DNA from: Bin5 sp965220715
GTDB taxonomy: Bacteria > Chloroflexota > Anaerolineae > Caldilineales > Caldilineaceae
DNA: 64,000 bases
Direction: 5' to 3'
NCBI GenBank assembly: GCA_965220715.1
Contig: OZ244843.1
Location: 3,534,001-3,598,000 of the forward strand
Shown here: piece by piece, positions 43,486 to 53,203 of the stretch
Numbering within the stretch: position 1 is the first letter of the stretch
Layout: each line of letters begins with the position of its first letter
Position numbers and translations under genes: made by a program
The notes under the pieces: model-generated
The model's database searches: none
Told to the model about the DNA's origin: nothing
What the model saw: only the letters and a program-made list of their open reading frames with translations

Positions 43486-44427
43486 ATGGAATATCGAACA
43501 TTCGGACGTACTGGTCTGCAGGTCAGCGTTGTCGGCCTGGGGGCGGGCGGACCGAGCAGGTTGGGCGTTAATACGGGGCGCAGCGAACAGGAGTCGATCG
43601 CGGTTGTGCGGCGCGCGCTCGAACTCGGAATCAATTATATTGACACGGCCGAGGCGTACGGGACGGAAGGCATTGTAGGAAAGGCGATTCGCGGCGTTGA
43701 CAGAGACAGCATGGTGCTTTCAACGAAAAAGGGCGCCTCCAGTAAAGGTGGGCCTGTTTCTCCTGATGCCTTTGAGGCCGGCGTTGATGCGAGTCTGAGG
43801 CGCCTGGGTGTGGAGACCATTGACGTGTTTCACGTGCATGGTCCAACCATGGACGAATATCAGCATGTTCGCAATGAGCTTGTGCCGGCGCTTCAACGAA
43901 TGCAACAAGCGGGAAAGATTCGCCATCTGGCGGTCAGTGAACGGTTCGCCTTAGACCTGGAGCACGGCCTGCTGCAACAGGCGATCGAAGACGATGTATT
44001 TGATGTGGTGATGGTCGGCTTCAACATTCTCAATCAGACGGCCCGCGGCGCGGTATTGCAGGCTACGCGCGAGAAAAAGATCGCCACAGAATGTATGTTT
44101 GCGGTAAGGCGGGCATTCAGCAATCCCGCACGTCTGCGGGAAATCCTGGTTGAGTTGCGCCGGAGCGGAGAGATTGACGCTGATGCGTTGGACCTTTTTG
44201 AGACGCTGTCATGGGTACTGGAGGAGAGCGACGCGCGGACTTTGCCGGAGGCGGCATACCGGTTTTGCCGTCACGAGCCTGGCATAGACGTGGTGCTGAC
44301 GGGCACGGGAAGTGTCCGTCATTTGGAAGAGAATGTGGACTCGCTGCTGAGACCGGCGCTTCCGGAAGCGGTCACCGAGCGCCTGAGGCAGATTTTTGGG
44401 CGCGTATATTCGGTGAACGGCAGCTGA
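43486..44427 (+). CDS. aldo/keto reductase
   Basis: 313 residues from the ATG at 43486 with CAGGAGG upstream; the longer frame from 43228 has no support. The catalytic tetrad is visible as INYIDTAEAYGTE (Asp, Tyr), LSTKKGAS (Lys) and DVFHVHGP (His). The late segment VVLTGTGSVRHLEENV is the NADPH-binding loop region. The family reduces carbonyl groups of sugars and other small molecules. The N-terminus EYRTFGRTGLQVSVVGLGAGG is typical. It stands alone, convergent with the next gene. Confidence 0.93.
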   Translation: MEYRTFGRTGLQVSVVGLGAGGPSRLGVNTGRSEQESIAVVRRALELGINYIDTAEAYGTEGIVGKAIRGVDRDSMVLSTKKGASSKGGPVSPDAFEAGVDASLRRLGVETIDVFHVHGPTMDEYQHVRNELVPALQRMQQAGKIRHLAVSERFALDLEHGLLQQAIEDDVFDVVMVGFNILNQTARGAVLQATREKKIATECMFAVRRAFSNPARLREILVELRRSGEIDADALDLFETLSWVLEESDARTLPEAAYRFCRHEPGIDVVLTGTGSVRHLEENVDSLLRPALPEAVTERLRQIFGRVYSVNGS

Positions 44428-44484
44428 GGGAAGCGTTGGAAACTCCCCTGTCGAAGTCTGTTCAGCAACTAGAGTTCAGCGACA

Positions 44485-47202
44485 TCAGTCCAGCAGCTCA
44501 ATCCTGCCGCTGCTGCCATCGACACGCACTTTTTGGCCGGTCTGCAAACGCTCGGTCGCCCGGTCCACGCCGGCGACGGCGGGAATGCCGTATTCACGGG
44601 CGACAACGGAACCATGCGTCATCATTCCGCCCACTTCCATAACGAGCCCACCGGCGGCGAGGAAAAGGGGTGTCCAGGAAGGGTCGGTGCCTGGACAGAC
44701 AAGGATGTCGCCGGGTTGGAGCCCGGCGTCCAAAGGATTCATTACGACCTGGACAGTGCCTTCGACGAGGCCCGGCGAAACACCTGAGCCGACGAGTGAG
44801 TTTTCGTTTGCGCCGTCCGACGGGGAGAGACCCGCAAAGAAGGCCGTACCGTCACTGAGGAGCAGACGGGGGATGGGCTGACGGCGCTGTTCGTTGCGGT
44901 AGGTTTGTCGCCTCGCCCGGACCAGCTTTTGCCAATCCCCTGGCGCGTTCATTGCCAGCGTCTTCAGTTCGCGCATTGTCAAGAAGAACAGGTCGTCGGA
45001 ACGCTCCAGAACGCCGTTGTCTACCAGTTCCCGCCCGCTTTCAAGGAGTGCCTCGCGCGCTATTCCCGCTGACCGGATCAAGGTAAATTTGGGACTTTCG
45101 CGAAAGCCTGCCAGGGCACGAACGCGTTTCGCCAGCCAATACACGAGCGATCCAGCCAAAGGTGTGCGCCAGGCGTCGGTGGCGGCGTCGGCCAAGCGTT
45201 TGGTTGCCAGAGCGGCGGCCTTCTGGCCCTGGCGGAACACGCGGTCCGGCGCCGCGGTTTCGGCGGCGATGGTCAGATAACTCTGGAGCGCGCTGAAAAT
45301 CGGGACCGGTTGCTCACGCCAACGAGGTTGCCCGAAATCGATCTCCGCCAACCCACGCATTCCATAACGGTCCAGGAAATCGGTCAGAGCCGTCTGGATC
45401 GGGGCTGGCAGCTTCCCTTTCTGAAAATCCAGGGCCAGAGTCGAAAGATCGGCGGCGACGAATGCGGCGGACGCGGCTGAATCCTGACGGATCCGCTTTG
45501 CTACCTGCCAGAGTTCCAGGTCCATTTCTGTCGTCACATTGTTCGGCAGACTGCGGGTAAGTTCGAGGGCCAATTGGGGTGATAAATTGTTATCTGTTCG
45601 TGCCAGCAAAGAGGCCAGCCGGCTTAATGCTGCCAGTGAGACATAGCCAACCAGGACCGGGGGGACAAAGCAAGGCAACAGAAAAGGAAACATGGCGTTG
45701 TAACACAACCACTCGCAGAGATCAGTTCGCTCGTCAAGAGTGCGTGCAGTGCGCGCGCTCTCTGCCACGGCGGCGACCTTTGCATCGGCGGCGGTACAAA
45801 TCTCCCGTGCAACTGCATCCGGTCTGAAGAAAGCCCGCGCAACAGACTTCAGTATACGAAAGAGGAAGGGTGCAAGACTGCCGATAGAATTCAGACTAAT
45901 CGCTCTGGCTTCCAGGCGAGGGTCGGCGAAAAGTGTGCGTATGTTCTGCGCTGCGCCTGGCTCGACCAAGGGAAAGGCCCTGGAAAAGATACGACGGCCA
46001 ATAGGATTGCGCAAGGCGCCGGTGACGTCGATCCAAGGTCGTTCGGCGGCGGAACGAATTAGCGACTGATTATAGATGGTGGCGTCTCTGGAGAAGAGTT
46101 GGGCTAGTCCGGCAAAGAGGCCCCCGACAAAGTCCAGACCCAGGGGGGTGAACGGTCCAAGGACTCCTTGGATGGCGCCCAGGGAAAGGAACACGTTCAG
46201 GTCGCTGTCATCCACCAAGTGGGGTAATGGGAAGAGCGAGGTAATGGGGCGAGACTGCAACAGGAAAAGGTTGCCGTCGGCAAAGGCCCATTCGATGTCC
46301 TGGGGAAAGTTGTAGAGGTCAGAAACGCTCTGGCCCATCGCCGTCAATTTGGTGATCTGCTCGTCCGAGAGCGCCTGTTCCAAGCGGTGCTCTACCTGAA
46401 GTTCTTCGATGCCGCCGGCAGCTAGCCCGCGGACGACGGTTTCCTTGGCACCCAGCCGTTTTTGGAGGATTTTGGCCGTGTTCGTCTCGACAACGTAGTG
46501 GTCTGGCTCGACTTGGCCGCTGACCAGTGCTTCTCCAAGGCCAAAGGTTGCGTCGATCACAGTTTCGGTACGCCGACCTGTTAAGGGGTTGGCAGTGAAG
46601 AGGACTCCCGAGGTATCGCTCTGTACCATCTCCTGCACGACAATTGCAAGCGAGACTGATGACTGGTCGATGCTGTTGCGCGCTCGATAAGCGATGGCGC
46701 GGGCGGTCCACAAGCTGCTCCAGCACTCCACTACTGCGTGCAGCAAGGCGTCGTCTCCCAGTACGTTGAGCACTGTGTCTTGCTGGCCGGCGAAGGACAT
46801 GCCGGGCAAATCTTCGGCGGTGGCAGAAGATCGCACCGCTACAGGGGGCCGGCCCAGTTCCGAATAGGCGGAGCAGATTTGCGCAGCAATCTTTTCGGGT
46901 ATTTCGCCGGCTCGCAGGCGGGCTCGCAGTCTGTCGGAGAGTGCTGCCAACGCGACCGGATTGGCGGCGTCAATCGAACCGGCTTCGGCGGCCATCCAGC
47001 CCGATAATCCGGCGTCCCTTGTGAATTCATTGTAACCGTCAGTGGTAACGATAAATCCATTAGGAACCGGAAACCCGGCGCTTGCCAACCTGGCCAGATT
47101 CTGGCCTTTGCCACCTACGAGGGACAACGACGCGTCCGGTGTGTTCAAGGGAAGGCAAGTGGTACTATTTTTCTTGGGATGTGGATTGGCGACGGTTGTC
47201 AT
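44485..47202 (-). CDS. PEP-utilising enzyme-family kinase (rifampin phosphotransferase-like architecture)
   Basis: 905 residues. The ATP-grasp N-terminal part has LVGGKGQNLARLASAGFPVPNGFIV, VAVRSSATAEDLPGMSFAGQQDTVLNV and FPQDIEWAFADGNLFLLQSRPI. A roughly 400-residue middle follows without clear signature. The C-terminus is the swivelling phosphohistidine domain with EVGGMMTHGSVVAREYGIPAVAG; the His is the phosphocarrier. There is no PEP-binding TIM barrel, so this is the ATP/middle/His order of rifampin phosphotransferase and related enzymes, not PEP synthase. Whether the substrate is rifamycin is not known. It stands alone. Confidence 0.85.
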   Translation of the reverse strand: MTTVANPHPKKNSTTCLPLNTPDASLSLVGGKGQNLARLASAGFPVPNGFIVTTDGYNEFTRDAGLSGWMAAEAGSIDAANPVALAALSDRLRARLRAGEIPEKIAAQICSAYSELGRPPVAVRSSATAEDLPGMSFAGQQDTVLNVLGDDALLHAVVECWSSLWTARAIAYRARNSIDQSSVSLAIVVQEMVQSDTSGVLFTANPLTGRRTETVIDATFGLGEALVSGQVEPDHYVVETNTAKILQKRLGAKETVVRGLAAGGIEELQVEHRLEQALSDEQITKLTAMGQSVSDLYNFPQDIEWAFADGNLFLLQSRPITSLFPLPHLVDDSDLNVFLSLGAIQGVLGPFTPLGLDFVGGLFAGLAQLFSRDATIYNQSLIRSAAERPWIDVTGALRNPIGRRIFSRAFPLVEPGAAQNIRTLFADPRLEARAISLNSIGSLAPFLFRILKSVARAFFRPDAVAREICTAADAKVAAVAESARTARTLDERTDLCEWLCYNAMFPFLLPCFVPPVLVGYVSLAALSRLASLLARTDNNLSPQLALELTRSLPNNVTTEMDLELWQVAKRIRQDSAASAAFVAADLSTLALDFQKGKLPAPIQTALTDFLDRYGMRGLAEIDFGQPRWREQPVPIFSALQSYLTIAAETAAPDRVFRQGQKAAALATKRLADAATDAWRTPLAGSLVYWLAKRVRALAGFRESPKFTLIRSAGIAREALLESGRELVDNGVLERSDDLFFLTMRELKTLAMNAPGDWQKLVRARRQTYRNEQRRQPIPRLLLSDGTAFFAGLSPSDGANENSLVGSGVSPGLVEGTVQVVMNPLDAGLQPGDILVCPGTDPSWTPLFLAAGGLVMEVGGMMTHGSVVAREYGIPAVAGVDRATERLQTGQKVRVDGSSGRIELLD

Positions 47203-47836
47203 AGTATTGCCTGTGTCTTCGCATCTGCGGCGAAGGGTCGAGAACCGAATAGAGGTATGGAAAGGCTAGAGCCCAAGCCTAGATAGTCGGGAAAGCATTC
47301 GTTTTCTCCTATTACTGTTCAAGACGAGCATTTGGCGCCGGTAAGGAGTTGCCAACGCCCAGGAAGGACCGTTGCCCGCCTACTCGCGTTCGGCCAGGTT
47401 GCAGCCAGTGTGGCACCTGGTCGGATCACTTCGTTTCGTGCGGCCTGTCGGCGCTTCTGTCCGCCCGACGCTCAACATCCGGTATTTAGCTGTATCTGCT
47501 TACTATTGCGATGGGCGGCGAATGAACTGGGCTCGATGAGGTTGGGCCGGGACAACAGTGTAAGCGCGTGGCATCGGTCTGGTCAACACAGTGGGCGGGT
47601 CTGGGTGCAGGTCCAAGAGGCGTGGAATTGAGATGAGCCTCTGGTCAGCTATAGAGGCTACGGGCGGGACGGCCCCGTTCCCAGTGGGACGTCGGCAAAT
47701 CTGATGTAATCCCGGCGAGTCTTCAAACCTTTGTCTTAAAGAGTTCAATCCAGTCAGTGAGTAGGACAACCTCTCTTACTGACACTTTGCAGGGCGGTTT
47801 CTCGTGGCAGAAACAATGCATCTGCCAGCGCCAGTG
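47203..47836. other. intergenic region with no recognised feature
   Basis: About 630 bases between the divergent PEP-utilising-type gene and malate synthase. The open frames here have no credible family or start. The promoter for malate synthase is at its right end. Confidence 0.5.
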
Positions 47837-47865
47837 TTGACGACTTTCCATGTTCTGGGTATGCT
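47837..47865 (+). promoter_or_regulatory. promoter for malate synthase
   Basis: TTGACG (47837-47842) and TATGCT (47860-47865) with a 17-base spacer, about 45 bases before the ATG. Confidence 0.55.
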
Positions 47866-47910
47866 AAGATAGTTCCTCTTACCTCTTCCCATTCACACAA
47901 GGAGCGCTCC

Positions 47911-49512
47911 ATGTCACGGGAGAATAAACGCGTGCGGGACCAGGTGGACGTGCAAGTAGTCGGCGAGACTCTTCCTGCTTCTGAAAGGATTCTGACTCCA
48001 GAGGCGCTGGCGTTTGTCGCAGAGTTGCACGGGATGTTCGATTCCAGGCGTCAGGAGTTGCTGGCGGCTCGCGCGGCGCGACAGACCCGCATCGACGCCG
48101 GCGATATTCCAGGCTTCCTACCAGAAACGAATGAAGTGCGCAGCGGCAACTGGCAGGTAACCGACACGCCTGATGATTTGCAACAGCGCTGGGCTGAGAT
48201 TACCGGTCCGGTCGACCGCAAGATGGTGATCAATGCACTCAATTCCGGGGCGGATGTCTTTATGGCGGACTTTGAGGACGCCAACTCTCCAACATGGGAA
48301 AACTGTGTGGATGGGCAGTTGAACCTATATGATGCAGTTCGTCGACAGATTCGGCTTGAGGATGAGGCCAGGGGGCGGGTCTATGAACTCAATGAAGAGA
48401 TCGCGACGCTGCTGGTGAGGCCGCGAGGCTGGCACCTTGTGGAAAAGAACGTATTGGTAAATGGTGATCCGATCTCAGCCAGTCTTTTCGACGTGGGGCT
48501 GTACGTTTTCCACAATGCTGCAGAACGGCAGCGGCGGGGCAGCTCATGCTATTTCTACCTTCCCAAGTTGGAGAGCCATCTGGAGGCACGACTGTGGGCC
48601 GACGTGTTTGCACACGCTGAAGAGGCGCTAGGCATTACTCACGGCTCTTTCCGGGCGACAGTCTTGATAGAGACGATTCTGGCTGCGCTGGAGATGGAAG
48701 AGATTCTCTACGAGTTGCGAGACTATTCGGCGGGATTGAACGCGGGCAGGTGGGACTACATTTTCAGCGCGATCAAGAAGTTCCCCAACAGTCCCGATAC
48801 ACTCTTGCCAGAGCGGGCGCAGGTTACGATGACGACACCGTTTATGCGAGCATACACTGAACTCCTGGTTCGCACTTGTCATAAACGGGGAGCGCATGCA
48901 ATCGGCGGAATGGCGGCATTCATACCCAGTCGCCGGGATCCGGAGATCAACGAGGAGGCGTTAGCAAAGGTGCGCGCGGACAAGGAGCGGGAATCCGGCG
49001 ACGGCTGCGATGGCACGTGGGTAGCGCATCCTGATCTAGTGCAGTTGGCGCGCGGGATTTTCGAAGAGGCCACTGGAGGTGCGCCGCACCAGAAGCACCG
49101 CATGAGAGAGGATGTGGCAGTGACGGCGGCACAGATTGTCGACGTAGGCGTTCCCGGCGGCACAATTACGGAGAGTGGTCTGCGTACGAATGTGGATGTC
49201 TCGCTCCAATATTTGAATGCGTGGCTGTTGGGAAATGGCGCGGTGGCCATCTACAATCTGATGGAGGACGCGGCGACCGCCGAGATTTCCCGCTCGCAGA
49301 TTTGGCAGTGGATTCGCCACCAAGCCAAGCTGGAGGATGGGACTACGATCACACGCGAGCTGTACGAGCAGATCCGTGACGAGGAACTGAAGAGACTGGG
49401 GGAATATGGCCCAGGTAGGTTGGAGGAGGCGACTGAGATTTTGGACAGGCTAATTCTGACCGACGAGTTTGTCGAGTTCCTTACACTAATTGCCTACGAT
49501 CATCTGACGTAG
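47911..49512 (+). CDS. aceB: malate synthase A
   Basis: 533 residues with the malate synthase A pattern: FMADFEDANSPTWENCVDGQ, VRPRGWHLVEKNV, SCYFYLPKLESHLEARLW, AGLNAGRWDYIFSAIKKF (near the catalytic Arg/Asp region) and GGMAAFIPSRRDPEIN. Length is typical of isoform A. It condenses glyoxylate and acetyl-CoA to malate in the glyoxylate cycle. AAGGAG precedes the ATG and a promoter lies upstream. No isocitrate lyase gene is in the window, so the partner must lie elsewhere. Confidence 0.95.
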   Translation: MSRENKRVRDQVDVQVVGETLPASERILTPEALAFVAELHGMFDSRRQELLAARAARQTRIDAGDIPGFLPETNEVRSGNWQVTDTPDDLQQRWAEITGPVDRKMVINALNSGADVFMADFEDANSPTWENCVDGQLNLYDAVRRQIRLEDEARGRVYELNEEIATLLVRPRGWHLVEKNVLVNGDPISASLFDVGLYVFHNAAERQRRGSSCYFYLPKLESHLEARLWADVFAHAEEALGITHGSFRATVLIETILAALEMEEILYELRDYSAGLNAGRWDYIFSAIKKFPNSPDTLLPERAQVTMTTPFMRAYTELLVRTCHKRGAHAIGGMAAFIPSRRDPEINEEALAKVRADKERESGDGCDGTWVAHPDLVQLARGIFEEATGGAPHQKHRMREDVAVTAAQIVDVGVPGGTITESGLRTNVDVSLQYLNAWLLGNGAVAIYNLMEDAATAEISRSQIWQWIRHQAKLEDGTTITRELYEQIRDEELKRLGEYGPGRLEEATEILDRLILTDEFVEFLTLIAYDHLT

Positions 49513-49584
49513 CCTTGGTATCCCTGATCTGACGGCAGTTTACGCCTTTTCAGTTCGGATCAAGTTGGCAGTTCTGTTAGACTT

Positions 49585-49890
49585 ATGATGATTGTCATGC
49601 GCGCTGCGGGCGTGATAGACATGTCAGAAGGGCCAATGCAAAGAATAGCGGGCAGTTTGGAAAGACGGATCGCAGAGGAGCCGGCCGCGACGATTTTTCT
49701 GCTGCTGCACGTCAGTGAATCGGGGTGGGAGCAGCAGGCAGCAATTGAGAGAGCGGGATTTGTCGTGCGGCATCAGACAACGCTCGTTCCTTGTTACGCT
49801 GTGAGCGGCCCTGGGCAAGGCCTGAAGGCGCTGATGACAGAATCGTGGCTCGTCAGGGTCGAGGAAGACGGCGAAGTTCAGACAATGTAA
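49585..49890 (+). CDS. small protein resembling a subtilase propeptide (I9-like)
   Basis: Up to 101 residues; starts at 49585 or at ATG 49621. The part ATIFLLLHVSESGWEQQAAI, RAGFVVRHQTTLVPCYAVSG and LKALMTESWLVRVEEDGEVQ has the beta-alpha-beta spacing of the inhibitor I9/subtilase propeptide family and resembles the propeptide region of the subtilase just downstream (VIVRFHSAG..., LRPSALDELTDSDDVAEIWLDEV). The assignment rests on that pattern only. As a stand-alone propeptide-like protein it could act as a chaperone or inhibitor of the protease. It has no signal peptide. Confidence 0.55.
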   Translation: MMIVMRAAGVIDMSEGPMQRIAGSLERRIAEEPAATIFLLLHVSESGWEQQAAIERAGFVVRHQTTLVPCYAVSGPGQGLKALMTESWLVRVEEDGEVQTM

Positions 49891-50215
49891 GATTTGGAAA
49901 CGGGAAGTTGAGGTCTTGGGGACTTAGGGACGGAACTGAGGCAACCAAGACGCCCCTAGCGCGGTATGGCCTGAAACTGTGCCGATCTACCGGCCGCCTG
50001 GTCTCTTTAACATGCCGGACCAGGTGATATGTTATCAGTATCAATCGCGCTGACGCACAGAGAGACGACTGAACGGAAACAGTTGGACAAGAGTTCAGTT
50101 GGATGTGGACGGTGCTGCATGCTTGCAGCACTGACGCGGCCATGGTCACTCGAGGCTTTGCCTTGACTGACCGGCTGAACGTTGTGATTGAACGCTATCA
50201 TGAGGAGTTTGGACG

Positions 50216-51517
50216 ATGTATTCGGAGAAATTCTCCGCCCAAGTTCGGGATGTCATTGAGCAGGCCCGACTGGCAGATGAAGAAGTACAGGTTATTGTCA
50301 GATTTCACTCCGCGGGCAGTCAACAAAGTATAGGCAGACTGGCTGCAGGCGCGGGCGCCATCAAGGTCAACCAAGAGTACAGACTGATTCCGGCAACAGC
50401 TGTCTCGCTGAGACCATCGGCTTTGGACGAACTGACAGATTCGGACGATGTGGCGGAGATATGGCTGGATGAGGTCGTCCACATTCTGTTGGATGTTTCG
50501 ACTCCTCATATACGAGCGCCCCATGTTTGGGAGCAGCTGCAGAATGACGGGGAAGGGGTAACAATTTGCGTGGTTGACACGGGCATAGACGCCACGCACC
50601 CGGACTTTGCCGGACGGGTCGGTCTGACCGCAGATTTCAGTGGGAAGGGTTCGGCGGTTGATGGCAACGGCCATGGCACGCACGTTGCCTCTACGGCAGC
50701 AGGGACGGGGGCTGCGAGCGGGGGAAAGTACGTCGGTGTGGCCCCGGGGGCAACAATTATGGCGGCCAAAGCGCTGGCTGACAATGGCAGCGGACGAATG
50801 AGCAACGTAATGGCCGGCCTGGAGTGGGCGGCCCAAAACGGCGCCGACGTATTAAATCTGTCACTGGGCAGTCGGGGCAACAGCGACGGCTCCGATGCGC
50901 TGAGCACGATGTGCAACGCGATCGTGGATTTGGGCAAGATAATGGTAGTGGCGGCAGGAAACAGCGGCCCGCGGCAGAGCACGATCGGCAGCCCCGGAGC
51001 GGCTGAGCAGGTAATTACGGTGGGCGCTTCCGACGACCAGGACAGTGTCGCCCGTTTCAGCAGCCGGGGACCGACCGCAGACGGACGCGTCAAGCCGGAC
51101 ATCGTCGCGCCCGGCAGTAAGATCGTTGCGGCCCGTGCTGCAGGTACGTCGGTAGGCCAAGTGGTGGATGAATATTATACGACGGCCAGCGGCACGAGTA
51201 TGGCCACGCCCCATGTAGCCGGCCTGGTTGCGCTGATGCTAAGAGCCGCTTCAGGCCTTGGGCCAGCGGACATCAAGAAAATGCTAATGGCCACGAGCGT
51301 TGACATAAACGTTTCCGCGAATGGACTTTCCGAGGGCGACAAGTTCATTCAGGGCGACGGACGCATCGACGCGTTGACTGCCGTGCAGTACGCGGATACT
51401 GGCCAGCAGCCCCCACCCCACAAGCCGTCTCTTCCGGTTCCTGCTCCTCCCTCTCCCAATCCCAGTCCGCCGATCGGCTGCATGGCTGCGCCACTGCGCA
51501 TACTCAAACTTATATAG
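50216..51517 (+). CDS. subtilisin-like serine protease (S8)
   Basis: 433 residues. Catalytic Asp121 is in ICVVDTGIDATHPD, His153 in DGNGHGTHVAST and Ser328 in TASGTSMATPHVAG; oxyanion Asn249 is in AAGNSGP. The N-terminal about 95 residues form an I9-type propeptide. There is no signal peptide, and the protein starts MYSEKFSAQVRDVIEQ, so it may be cytoplasmic or secreted by another route. A Pro-rich C-terminal tail (HKPSLPVPAPPSPNPSPP) follows. AGGAG precedes the ATG. It follows the I9-like gene and precedes a membrane protein gene. Confidence 0.93.
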   Translation: MYSEKFSAQVRDVIEQARLADEEVQVIVRFHSAGSQQSIGRLAAGAGAIKVNQEYRLIPATAVSLRPSALDELTDSDDVAEIWLDEVVHILLDVSTPHIRAPHVWEQLQNDGEGVTICVVDTGIDATHPDFAGRVGLTADFSGKGSAVDGNGHGTHVASTAAGTGAASGGKYVGVAPGATIMAAKALADNGSGRMSNVMAGLEWAAQNGADVLNLSLGSRGNSDGSDALSTMCNAIVDLGKIMVVAAGNSGPRQSTIGSPGAAEQVITVGASDDQDSVARFSSRGPTADGRVKPDIVAPGSKIVAARAAGTSVGQVVDEYYTTASGTSMATPHVAGLVALMLRAASGLGPADIKKMLMATSVDINVSANGLSEGDKFIQGDGRIDALTAVQYADTGQQPPPHKPSLPVPAPPSPNPSPPIGCMAAPLRILKLI

Positions 51518-51577
51518 ACCTGGCTATTGGAGTTATGTCAGGGTGAGCCAGGCGGCGCGCCTTGCGAGGTCCGATAG

Positions 51578-52444
51578 GTGGTCATGTGTATGGGAGACAG
51601 GGCGGACCGCGGGCCGGATGGTATTCGAATGGGCAGATCAGACAGTTCTTCGAGCGCGATAGAGGAACGAGCACGGAAACGCGAGGCAATTGGCCTGGCT
51701 CCGAGCCGCCCCACGGCCAAGGCCGTCGTATACAGTCCACCTGAGGCCAGACGAGGGATTCCTTTCATTGCGCTGGCAATCGTTGTCCTTGCTGCAGTTG
51801 CGGCAGGCTTGATCATATGGCGGGCGTCGAACATCACGGAAGGGTCATTTGGCGGGGGAACCCTGTCGCCGCCGGCAGAAGAACGCCTGATAGCGCGGGA
51901 TGATTTCGCCGAGCCCCAATTCAAGCTGCCGATCCGCGCCAATGCGGAGTCCGAACAGCGCTATGTTGGAGACCTTTACCAGATAAGAATATTGCGTCCC
52001 GGCGGGAGAGCGTGGGCAACGCTAGGCCAACTGAACCTGGGCGCGTACAGATTGGAGGCTGACCTGCGGCTGGCGCTGCAAGATGAGCTTGCCTGGGGCT
52101 ACGGCGGGTTAATTGTTCGATTCCAGAATGAGGAAAATTTCTATCTGTTTGTGGTAGACGGGCAGGGCGAGTATCAGATACAACTTATTGAGAACGGTGC
52201 ATGGCGGACCATTCAACCTTGGACGCACTCACCGGCCCTGTCATCAGGGAGCCAGAATTTGATGTCCGTTGCCGACGACGGCGTGGAGCTTAGCTTTTAC
52301 ATCAACGCCACCCATGTTACCACTGTTCCCAATCCCCGCTTGCCTGTCGGCGACGTCGGCCTCGTAGTCGGCGCGCGCAGCCAGGGCCAAGCCCAAGGCC
52401 TCTTCGACTGGGTGGCTCTTTACGAAATCCCCATTGCCAGATAG
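51578..52444 (+). CDS. membrane-anchored protein with concanavalin-A-like (LamG/DUF1080-type) domain
   Basis: 288 residues; several start candidates near 51578. A basic, Ser-rich N-terminal part of about 60 residues precedes one membrane segment (IPFIALAIVVLAAVAAGLIIW). The outside domain of about 190 residues contains GAYRLEADLRLALQDELAWGYGG and LIVRFQNEENFYLFVV, then VELSFYINATHVTTV and PVGDVGLVVGARSQGQAQGLFDWVALYE, the beta-sandwich pattern of DUF1080/LamG-like carbohydrate-binding domains. No catalytic residues are evident. It follows the protease gene by about 60 bases and may be in the same unit. Confidence 0.78.
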   Translation: MVMCMGDRADRGPDGIRMGRSDSSSSAIEERARKREAIGLAPSRPTAKAVVYSPPEARRGIPFIALAIVVLAAVAAGLIIWRASNITEGSFGGGTLSPPAEERLIARDDFAEPQFKLPIRANAESEQRYVGDLYQIRILRPGGRAWATLGQLNLGAYRLEADLRLALQDELAWGYGGLIVRFQNEENFYLFVVDGQGEYQIQLIENGAWRTIQPWTHSPALSSGSQNLMSVADDGVELSFYINATHVTTVPNPRLPVGDVGLVVGARSQGQAQGLFDWVALYEIPIAR

Positions 52445-52521
52445 CGCACGTGCAACCGTGTGCAGAGAGGCGTCAAGCCGGCTTGTTTCAAGGCAACTAT
52501 TCTGTTTTCATCGAAGGCGCT

Positions 52522-53181
52522 TCAACTGAGAGGAATCTCGCTGCCGACGACATCAAATGCTCTGACCTTTACATCGGCCACAGGAGTTTTTCCGAGCTGA
52601 TCATGGAAGAGTGTCCAGATAATCGTATCTACCGGCGAACCTTTCGTGCCCACTCCCCGCCGGCGCAGCAGTGCTTCCTGCACGTATCCCAACTTGCGAG
52701 GGATGGTGGCGCTGCGTACGTTGGCGGTATCGCAGTGGATTTCAACCCGGTCAACCTTATTTACGGCGAAGGCTACCCTGGTGAGGGCAGCTGAAGTCTC
52801 GGTCGCCAACCCCCTGTTTATCAAGTCGGCGCGAATCCAGTACCCTATTTCCAGGGCGCTACCTGCAACGCGTTTGTGCAACCCGGTTCCGCCCCAGACC
52901 TCTCTTTCGTCCGGCGAAAAGATCCCGTAAACGTAATCTTCGTCCAGGTCAAACGACGCCCGCCAGCGGCGGAGCAGCGCAATCTTCTCCCCCTGAGTAG
53001 ACGGTTCGTTTGCCGCCCAGGGCATCCAAGCTCTCAAGTGGTCGATGCTCTGCGAAATTGCCTGCAGCAGACTTTCGGCGTCGTTTGGATGCCAGCAGCG
53101 CACAACTGTGCGCTCGGATTCGATCCGATAGGCCGGGCATCGATCTGTGTTGGAGTGGTCAGGAGAGTTTGCAGAAGTCAT
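52522..53181 (-). CDS. GNAT acetyltransferase, RimJ/RimL type
   Basis: 219 residues from the ATG at 53181; a longer frame to 53277 overlaps the clpC gene and is unlikely. Core motifs are VVRCWHPNDAESLLQAI, GYWIRADLINRGLATETSAALTRVAF (acetyl-CoA loop RGLATE) and DRVEIHCDTANVRSATIPRKLGYVQEALLRR. These are typical of RimJ/RimL N-terminal or small-molecule acetyltransferases. It lies 22 bases downstream of clpC and is probably co-transcribed. Confidence 0.87.
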   Translation of the reverse strand: MTSANSPDHSNTDRCPAYRIESERTVVRCWHPNDAESLLQAISQSIDHLRAWMPWAANEPSTQGEKIALLRRWRASFDLDEDYVYGIFSPDEREVWGGTGLHKRVAGSALEIGYWIRADLINRGLATETSAALTRVAFAVNKVDRVEIHCDTANVRSATIPRKLGYVQEALLRRRGVGTKGSPVDTIIWTLFHDQLGKTPVADVKVRAFDVVGSEIPLS

Positions 53182-53203
53182 TGGCAGCCCCAAGCACTGA
53201 TGG

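Noticed and set aside
47332..47631. A 99-residue plus-strand frame before malate synthase
   Set aside because: No ribosome site, no recognisable family, and composition typical of non-coding GC-rich DNA.
50112..50131. An 8-bp hairpin before the subtilase gene
   Set aside because: Short stem, no T-run, and no repeat elsewhere; probably chance.
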